Positions 58,136 through 64,000 of a stretch of DNA of 64,000 nucleotides are shown here, piece after piece. The stretch comes from Mycobacterium paraseoulense (lineage in GTDB: Bacteria; Actinomycetota; Actinomycetes; Mycobacteriales; Mycobacteriaceae): assembly GCF_010731655.1 (NCBI RefSeq), contig NZ_AP022619.1:4960001-5024000 (forward strand), given 5' to 3'. Made by a program: the position numbers and the translations under genes. Below the pieces are notes generated by a model that was given only the letters and a program-made list of their open reading frames with translations, searched no databases and had not been told where the DNA came from. The number at the start of each line of letters is the position of its first letter. Position 1 is the first letter of the stretch.

Positions 58136-59506
58136 GTGTCACGCGAAGACGTCACAATCGGCATCGACGTCGGCAGCACCGCGGTCAAGGCGGTCGCCGC
58201 CGACGCCGACGGCCGGGTGACTGCGCGGACGCGGATCCCGCACCAGTTGCGGGTGCCGACGCCCGAGCGGCTCGAGCACGACGCCGACGAGGCGTGGCGG
58301 CGGGGCCCCGTGGCGGCGCTTGCGCGGCTGGACCGCCCCGACGCGAGGGCGGTGGCCGTCTCGGCGATGGTGCCCTCGCTCACGGCCGTCGACGCCGCCG
58401 GTGTGCCGGTGACACCGGGGCTGCTGTACGGCGACGAACGGGGCCGCACCGCGGAACCGCACGCGCAGCCACTGCCGGCCCTGGGTGAGGCCGCCGAGTT
58501 TCTGCGCTGGACGGCGGCGGCGGCGCCTGGCGCCTCCGGGTACTGGCCGGCACCGGCGGTGGCCAACCACGCGCTGGCGGGGGAGGCGGTGATCGACCTC
58601 GCCACCGCCGCGACCGCGTACCCCTTGTTCGACGGGACCGGCTGGAACCCCGAGGCGTGCACCGAACGCGGCGCGCGGCCCGACCAGATGCCGCGCGTGG
58701 AGAGCATGGGAGCCGCGGTGGGGCAGGTGCGCGACAGCGGCGCAGCGCTGGCGATCGGCGCGATCGACGCGCTCTGCGAGCAGATCGTGGCCGGCGCCGA
58801 CCGCGACGGCGACGTGCTCGTGCTGTGCGGCACCACCTTGATCGTGTGGACCACCATCGGAGAGGCCCGGCAGGTGCCGGGCCTGTGGACCATCCCGCAC
58901 ACGGCCGCGGGCAAGAGCCTGATCGGCGGGGCCAGCAATGCCGGCGGCCTGTTCCTCGGCTGGGTGGACCGCGTGGTGGCGCCTGGCGACCCAGCAGCAG
59001 CGCAGCCCGGACGGGTGCCGGTGTGGTCGCCCTACATCCGCGGGGAGCGCACCCCGTTCCACGACCCGCATCGCCGCGCGGTGCTCGACGCCCTGGACCT
59101 CACCCATGACGCGGCCGCCCTGCGCCGCGCCGCCTACGAGGCATCGGGCTTCGTGGTCCGCCAGCTGATCGAGCTCAGCGGGGCGCCGGTGGCGCGCATC
59201 GTCGCCACCGGCGGCGGCACCCGCGTCGGGCCGTGGATGCAGGCCATCGCCGACGCCACCGGGCGGCCCGTCGAGGTGTCCGGTGTGCCCGAGGGCGCGG
59301 CGCTGGGTGCGGCCTTCCTCGCGCGCATGGCCGCCGGATTGGAGACCTCGATCGCCGACGCCGCCCGCTGGGCCTGCACCGAACGCGTCGTCGAACCGGA
59401 CCCCGGCTGGGCGGTCGCGGTCCAGGACCGCTACCAGCGATTCCTGGAACTGGGAAACCGCCGTTGTAGCGCGCTGCCACCCCCGGCTTCTAGGCTGGTG
59501 CAATGA
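58136..59506 (+). CDS. xylB: FGGY family carbohydrate kinase (XylB-like, Rv0729)
   Basis: The protein has 456 residues. The N-terminal ATPase motif is TIGIDVGSTAVKAVAADADG; later RGERTPFHDPHRR and ATGGGTRVGPWMQAIADATGRPVEV complete the actin-like fold. It phosphorylates a sugar with ATP, probably feeding the neighbouring aldolase. GTG 58136 lies 7 nt after TACGGT (58123-58128), suggesting a leaderless transcript; GTG 58127 would overlap that element. It overlaps the GNAT gene by 4 bp. Confidence 0.88.
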   Translation: MSREDVTIGIDVGSTAVKAVAADADGRVTARTRIPHQLRVPTPERLEHDADEAWRRGPVAALARLDRPDARAVAVSAMVPSLTAVDAAGVPVTPGLLYGDERGRTAEPHAQPLPALGEAAEFLRWTAAAAPGASGYWPAPAVANHALAGEAVIDLATAATAYPLFDGTGWNPEACTERGARPDQMPRVESMGAAVGQVRDSGAALAIGAIDALCEQIVAGADRDGDVLVLCGTTLIVWTTIGEARQVPGLWTIPHTAAGKSLIGGASNAGGLFLGWVDRVVAPGDPAAAQPGRVPVWSPYIRGERTPFHDPHRRAVLDALDLTHDAAALRRAAYEASGFVVRQLIELSGAPVARIVATGGGTRVGPWMQAIADATGRPVEVSGVPEGAALGAAFLARMAAGLETSIADAARWACTERVVEPDPGWAVAVQDRYQRFLELGNRRCSALPPPASRLVQ

Positions 59507-60168
59507 CCGACCACGACCGTAAAGCCGCCCGCCGCGAGATCGCCGATGCCTTGTTGAAAGCCCTTGAGCGGCGGCATGAAATCGCCGATGTCGTGGTGGA
59601 CTCCGAGAACAAGGCGGCCGCGGTCGAGGCGATCGTCCGCCTGCTCGACACCTCGCACGTGGCCGCCGAGGCGGTCATGGGGATGTCGTTCGATCAGCTC
59701 ACCATCGACTCGCGCCGCAAGATCCTGGCCGAACTCGAGGACCTCAACAAGCAGCTCAGCTTCACCCTCGGCGAGCGCCCGGCCAGCTCGGGGGAGACCC
59801 TCGAGCTGCGGCCCTTCTCCGCCGAGAAGGACCGCGACATCTTCGCCGCCCGCACCGAGGACATGGGCGCCGCCGGGGACGGCTCCGGCGGGCCGGCCGG
59901 CAACGTCGACGACGAGATCAGCGCCGCGCTCGGACGCCTCGACGACGAGGAGGCCGCCTGGTTCGTGGCCGTCGACTCGGGTGAGAAGGTGGGGATGGTC
60001 TTCGGCGAGTTGCTCGGCGGCGAGGTGAACGTGCGGATCTGGATTCACCCCGAGCACCGCAAGAAGGGTTACGGCACCGCCGCGCTGCGCAAGTCGCGCA
60101 CCGAGATGGCGTGGTGCTTCCCGGCCGTGCCGATGGTGGTGCGCGCACCGTCCGCCAGGCCCGCCTGA
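59503..60168 (+). CDS. GyrA-like helical segment fused to a GNAT acetyltransferase (Rv0730-like)
   Basis: The protein has 221 residues. Residues 20-85 (EIADVVVDSENKAAAVEAIV, then LLDTSHVAAEAVMGMSFDQL and RRKILAELEDLN) resemble the helical gate region near the end of the GyrA/ParC breakage-reunion domain. Residues 95-221 form a GNAT-like domain with VGMVFGELLGGEVNVRIWIHPEHRKKGYGTAAL, where RKKGYGTAAL is the acetyl-CoA loop. The substrate is unknown. It overlaps the kinase gene by 4 bp. No Tyr nucleophile or ATPase is present, so it is not a topoisomerase. Confidence 0.8.
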   Translation: MTDHDRKAARREIADALLKALERRHEIADVVVDSENKAAAVEAIVRLLDTSHVAAEAVMGMSFDQLTIDSRRKILAELEDLNKQLSFTLGERPASSGETLELRPFSAEKDRDIFAARTEDMGAAGDGSGGPAGNVDDEISAALGRLDDEEAAWFVAVDSGEKVGMVFGELLGGEVNVRIWIHPEHRKKGYGTAALRKSRTEMAWCFPAVPMVVRAPSARPA

Positions 60169-60209
60169 GCAAGGGCAAAGCCGTTGGCGGCGTGAGGCTC
60201 TCGCGGCTG

Positions 60210-61115
60210 CTAACTGAGCGTCGCGGTGACGGCGACGATGTTGCGCAGCTGCGATGTCTCGTCGTCGGGGAAGACGAGCCCGTAGTCGGCGAAGTACTCC
60301 CTCCGTTCCCGCCTGGTCACGTGCCAGCCCCGACCGGTCAGGTAGTCCACGACATTGCTGCGCTCGCCGTCGAAGAACAATCCCGAGAGGTCGATGTCGC
60401 AGCCCACGTTGGCCCACCGCTCGTTGAACTGCTGCGCGCGTTCGGTCATCGTCCGCCCGGAGTCGCCGTGGAATTCGGTGGCCAGCAAGCTTGCGGGCGC
60501 GCTGAGCTCGGTGATGTTGTCGAAGAGCCGGTCCTGGGCTTCGGGCGGCAGGTACATCAGCAGGCCCTCGGCGCTCCACGATGTCGGCCGCGTCGGGTCG
60601 AAGCCGCTGCGCCACAACGCTTCCGGCCAGTCGTCGCGCAGGTCGACGCTGACGGTGCGCCGGTCGGCGGTGGGGGTGGCGCCCAGCTGCGCCATCGCGG
60701 CGGTCTTGAACTCGACGACCCTGGGCTGATCGACCTCGTAGACCACGCTCCCGGGCGGCCAGCTCAGCCGGTAGGCGCGGGCGTCGAGGCCGGCGGCCAG
60801 GATCACCGACTGGCGGATTCCGTCCCGGGCGGCGTTGAGAAAGAAGTCGTCGAAGAATCGGGTGCGCACGGCGATCGAATCCGTTTCCAGCTGCAGGTCC
60901 CGTTCGCCCTCCTGCGCATCACCGGGGGCCACCTCGCCGTCGACCAGGCGGCGGAAGAATTCCAGGCCGACGGCCCGCACCAGAGGCGCCGCGAACGGGT
61001 CGTCGATGATCGGGTCGGCGCCCGCGCTGGCCAGCGCGCGCGCCGCGGCGACCATCGTGGCCGTCGCGCCGACGCTGGAGGCCAGGTCCCAGCTGTCTTG
61101 CTCACTGCGTGTCAT
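60210..61115 (-). CDS. SAM-dependent methyltransferase, TIGR00027 family, paralogue 4 (Rv0731c-like)
   Basis: The protein has 301 residues: [72 protein letters not shown] and [21 protein letters not shown]. It lies 11 kb from the tandem trio, next to secY, which is the conserved place of Rv0731c. It is divergent from secY, with 221 bp between them. The substrate is unknown. Confidence 0.91.
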   Translation of the reverse strand: MTRSEQDSWDLASSVGATATMVAAARALASAGADPIIDDPFAAPLVRAVGLEFFRRLVDGEVAPGDAQEGERDLQLETDSIAVRTRFFDDFFLNAARDGIRQSVILAAGLDARAYRLSWPPGSVVYEVDQPRVVEFKTAAMAQLGATPTADRRTVSVDLRDDWPEALWRSGFDPTRPTSWSAEGLLMYLPPEAQDRLFDNITELSAPASLLATEFHGDSGRTMTERAQQFNERWANVGCDIDLSGLFFDGERSNVVDYLTGRGWHVTRRERREYFADYGLVFPDDETSQLRNIVAVTATLS

Positions 61116-61336
61116 GGTGCTCCCATTTACTTAGCAAATGCAACGAGTCAAGGGCACTCTACGCGCCACCGCTGACGGCTTCCTGTGCGTTTATCGGTCG
61201 TCGGATGACGGCCCTGGACCGGCTGACCCCGATCAGCTGTTAGTCTCGTACACGGTTTGACGCGCGACGCCGTACGTCCTGGCCTGCGGGGTGTTGGGCG
61301 CGTAATGCAGGAGACCCCCGGCTCGCAGGAGGAAGA

Positions 61337-62662
61337 GTGCTTTCGGCTTTCATCTCATCGCTGCGGACAGTCGACCTGAGACGGAAGATCCTCTTCACGC
61401 TGGGCATCGTCGTTCTCTATCGGCTGGGCGCCGCTTTGCCGTCCCCCGGCGTCAACTTCCCGAACGTCCAGCAGTGCATCAAGGAGGCCAGCGGCGGCGC
61501 GGCCGGGCAGATCTATTCGCTGATCAACCTGTTCTCCGGCGGTGCGCTGCTGAAGTTGACGGTGTTCGCGGTCGGGGTGATGCCCTACATCACCGCCAGC
61601 ATCATCGTGCAGCTGCTCACGGTGGTCATCCCGCGGTTCGAGGAGCTGCGCAAGGAAGGTCAATCCGGCCAGGCCAAGATGACGCAGTACACCCGGTACC
61701 TGGCCATCGCCCTGGCCGTCCTGCAGGCGACCAGCATCGTGGCGCTGGCGGCCAACGGCGGGCTGCTCCAGGGCTGCTCGCTGGACATCATCGCCGACCA
61801 GAGCATCTTCACGCTGGTGGTCATCGTGATGGTGATGACGGCCGGCGCGGCGCTGGTGATGTGGATGGGTGAGCTGATCACCGAGCGCGGCATCGGCAAC
61901 GGCATGTCGCTGCTGATCTTCGTCGGCATCGCGGCCCGCATCCCGTCCGAGGGCAAGACCATCCTGGACAGCCGCGGCGGGGCCATCTTCGCCGCCGTCT
62001 GCGTCGCCGCCCTGGCCATCATCGTCGGCGTGGTGTTCGTCGAGCAGGGCCAGCGCCGCATCCCCGTGCAGTACGCCAAGCGCATGGTGGGCCGGCGGAT
62101 GTACGGCGGGACGTCGACCTACCTGCCCCTGAAGGTCAACCAGGCCGGCGTCATCCCGGTCATCTTCGCGTCGTCGCTCATCTACATCCCGCACCTGATC
62201 ACGCAGCTGATCCGCAGCGGCAGCGGTGGTGTGGGCAACAGCTGGTGGGACAAGTTCGTCGGCAGTTACCTGTCCGATCCGAGCGACCCGATCTACATCA
62301 GCATCTACTTCGGCCTCATCATCTTCTTCACGTACTTCTACGTGTCGATCACGTTCAACCCCGACGAGCGCGCCGACGAGATGAAGAAGTTCGGCGGGTT
62401 CATCCCCGGTATTCGGCCGGGCAAGCCCACCGCCGACTACCTGCGTTATGTGCTGAGCCGGATCACCCTGCCGGGCTCGATCTACCTCGGCGCGATCTCG
62501 GTGCTGCCCAACCTGTTCTTGCAGATAGGCAATGGCGGAGCGGTTCAGAATTTGCCGTTCGGCGGTACCGCGGTTTTGATCATGATTGGCGTCGGCTTGG
62601 ATACGGTCAAGCAGATCGAGAGCCAGCTGATGCAGCGCAACTATGAAGGGTTCCTCAAGTGA
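61337..62662 (+). CDS. secY: Protein translocase subunit SecY
   Basis: The protein has 441 residues with ten hydrophobic helices. SecY forms the Sec channel for export and membrane insertion. Visible family blocks are SPGVNFPNV in the plug region, [29 protein letters not shown] and [15 protein letters not shown]. The GTG start follows AGGAGG at 61327-61332. A TAGTCT hexamer at 61241-61246 may be the -10. Its TGA overlaps the adk GTG. Confidence 0.97.
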   Translation: MLSAFISSLRTVDLRRKILFTLGIVVLYRLGAALPSPGVNFPNVQQCIKEASGGAAGQIYSLINLFSGGALLKLTVFAVGVMPYITASIIVQLLTVVIPRFEELRKEGQSGQAKMTQYTRYLAIALAVLQATSIVALAANGGLLQGCSLDIIADQSIFTLVVIVMVMTAGAALVMWMGELITERGIGNGMSLLIFVGIAARIPSEGKTILDSRGGAIFAAVCVAALAIIVGVVFVEQGQRRIPVQYAKRMVGRRMYGGTSTYLPLKVNQAGVIPVIFASSLIYIPHLITQLIRSGSGGVGNSWWDKFVGSYLSDPSDPIYISIYFGLIIFFTYFYVSITFNPDERADEMKKFGGFIPGIRPGKPTADYLRYVLSRITLPGSIYLGAISVLPNLFLQIGNGGAVQNLPFGGTAVLIMIGVGLDTVKQIESQLMQRNYEGFLK

Positions 62663-63204
62663 GAGTCGTTTTGCTGGGACCGCCGGGGGCGGGTAAGGGG
62701 ACGCAGGCCCAGAAGCTCTCCGAGAAGCTCGGGATCCCGCAGATCTCCACCGGTGAGCTGTTCCGCAGCAATATCGAGAACGGGACCAAACTCGGCCTGG
62801 AGGCCAAGCGCTACCTGGACGCCGGCGACCTGGTGCCCTCGGAACTGACCAACCAACTCGTCGACGACCGCCTGAGCGATCCCGATGCGGCCAACGGCTT
62901 CATCCTGGACGGCTATCCGCGGTCGACGGAGCAGGCCAAAGCGCTGCACCAGATGCTCGAGAACCGCGGCACCGACATCGACGCCGTTTTGGAGTTCCGC
63001 GTCTCGCAGGAGGAGTTGCTGGAGCGGCTCAAGTCGCGCGGCCGCGCCGACGACACCGACGAGGTCATCTTGAACCGGATGAAGATCTACCGCGACGAGA
63101 CGGCGCCGCTGCTGGAGTACTACCGGGACGAGCTGAAGACGGTTGACGCGGTCGGCACGATGGACGAAGTGTTCGCCCGTGCCCTGCGAGCGCTGGGCAG
63201 GTAA
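62659..63204 (+). CDS. adk: Adenylate kinase
   Basis: The protein has 181 residues, the short-LID form typical of mycobacteria. The P loop is [14 protein letters not shown], followed by [22 protein letters not shown] and the short [17 protein letters not shown]. It balances AMP, ADP and ATP. It starts at GTG inside the secY stop and is followed 2 nt later by map. Confidence 0.97.
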   Translation: MRVVLLGPPGAGKGTQAQKLSEKLGIPQISTGELFRSNIENGTKLGLEAKRYLDAGDLVPSELTNQLVDDRLSDPDAANGFILDGYPRSTEQAKALHQMLENRGTDIDAVLEFRVSQEELLERLKSRGRADDTDEVILNRMKIYRDETAPLLEYYRDELKTVDAVGTMDEVFARALRALGR

Positions 63205-63206
63205 CC

Positions 63207-64000
63207 GTGAATCCGCTGGCGCGGCTGCGGAGTCGCAAAGTCGTGCCGCAGCGCACCGCCGAGGAACTGGACGCGATGGCGGCGGCGGGCGCCGTGGTCG
63301 CGGCCGCGCTACAGGCCGTACGGGCGGCCGCGGTTCCCGGGGTCTCGACGCTGGGCCTCGACCACATCGCCGAGTCGGTAATTCGGGAGGCGGGCGCGAT
63401 CCCGTCGTTCCTGGGCTATCACGGATACCCCGCGTCGATCTGCGCGTCGGTCAACGAGCGGGTGGTGCACGGGATCCCCTCGGCCGCAGAGATCCTGGCG
63501 CCCGGTGACCTGGTGTCCATCGACTGCGGAGCGGTGCTCGACGGCTGGCACGGCGACGCCGCGGTCACGTTCGGCATCGGCACCCTCGACCCCGCCGACC
63601 AGGCGCTCTGCGACGCCACCAGGGAATCGCTGGAAGCCGGTATCGCGGCGATGGTCCCGGGCAACCGGCTGACCGACGTCTCGCACGCCATCGAGACTGG
63701 AACGCGAGCGGCCGCGGACCGGCACGGGCGCGGGTTCGGGATCGTGGAGGGCTACGGCGGCCACGGCATCGGCCGGCACATGCACATGGACCCGTTCCTG
63801 CCCAACGAAGGTTCGCCCGGGCGGGGCCCGCTGCTGGCCCCCGGGTCGGTGCTGGCCATCGAACCGATGCTGACCCTCGGGACGGGCAAGACCGTGGTGC
63901 TCGACGACGAGTGGACCGTCACCACCGCCGACGGATCCCGGGCGGCACACTGGGAACACACGGTCGCGGTCACCGAGGCAGGACCGCGCATTCTGACCCT
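63207..64000 (+). CDS. map: Methionine aminopeptidase, type I (3' end outside window)
   Basis: At least 264 residues are present; the gene runs off the window end. The enzyme removes initiator Met. All five metal ligands are visible: Asp in [17 protein letters not shown] (two), His in [11 protein letters not shown], Glu in LAIEPMLT and Glu in [10 protein letters not shown]. The start is GTG after a 2-nt gap from adk. Only the last few residues seem to be missing. Confidence 0.94.
   Translation, partial: MNPLARLRSRKVVPQRTAEELDAMAAAGAVVAAALQAVRAAAVPGVSTLGLDHIAESVIREAGAIPSFLGYHGYPASICASVNERVVHGIPSAAEILAPGDLVSIDCGAVLDGWHGDAAVTFGIGTLDPADQALCDATRESLEAGIAAMVPGNRLTDVSHAIETGTRAAADRHGRGFGIVEGYGGHGIGRHMHMDPFLPNEGSPGRGPLLAPGSVLAIEPMLTLGTGKTVVLDDEWTVTTADGSRAAHWEHTVAVTEAGPRILT

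Overview
The window is chromosomal DNA from a slow-growing Mycobacterium, most likely a member of the M. avium complex or a close relative. The assignment rests on very high GC content, a PE-family protein, a complete mycofactocin locus, REP13E12-type HNH remnants, and a gene order that follows M. tuberculosis Rv0681 to Rv0734 with lineage-specific insertions. The species call is inference. No tRNA, rRNA, CRISPR array or intact insertion sequence was seen.

1 to 7.4 kb: a TetR regulator, a four-copy 55-bp tandem repeat lying directly against the rpsL promoter, then rpsL-rpsG-fusA-tuf closed by a strong terminator, a lone PE protein and a membrane SHOCT protein. 7.4 to 17.8 kb: the mycofactocin region. 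A KstR-type box precedes a mycofactocin-coupled short-chain dehydrogenase and a flavin reductase; a DUF2332 gene and mftR point the other way; then mftA (29 codons) through mftG make the peptide-derived redox cofactor. 18.2 to 20.6 kb: an MFS drug-type exporter divergent from a TetR regulator that has no ATG/GTG/TTG start, with two tandem operators between them.

20.6 to 26.5 kb: the S10 ribosomal operon (rpsJ to rpsQ). 26.5 to 39 kb: a block separating the S10 and spc operons. It holds an arylsulfatase, its formylglycine-generating enzyme, two DUF4436 paralogues, a PstS-like lipoprotein, and a decayed accessory patch (34.1 to 37.9 kb) in which an HNH/REP13E12 gene is split by about 3.1 kb carrying a P450, a TetR regulator and two pseudogenes. 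39 to 43.4 kb: the spc operon (rplN to rplO), whose promoter matches the S10 promoter in layout and initial transcribed sequence.

43.4 to 61.1 kb: a metabolic block with an LLM oxidoreductase, sppA, four paralogous TIGR00027-type methyltransferases (three in tandem), short-chain and zinc dehydrogenases, a DAP-dehydrogenase-like protein, a TetR-P450 pair, an AraC regulator, and a sugar module (MBL hydrolase, class II aldolase, 2-hydroxyacid dehydrogenase, FGGY kinase) followed by a GyrA-like/GNAT fusion. 61.3 kb to the end: secY-adk-map, with map cut by the window edge.

The translation genes are constitutive housekeeping units. The mycofactocin set supplies a cofactor to the neighbouring dehydrogenases, and the sulfatase and its maturase form a functional pair. 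Several genes (atsA, the FGE gene, sppA, the SDR gene and the LLM gene) start exactly 7 nt after a TANNNT hexamer, the signature of leaderless transcripts.
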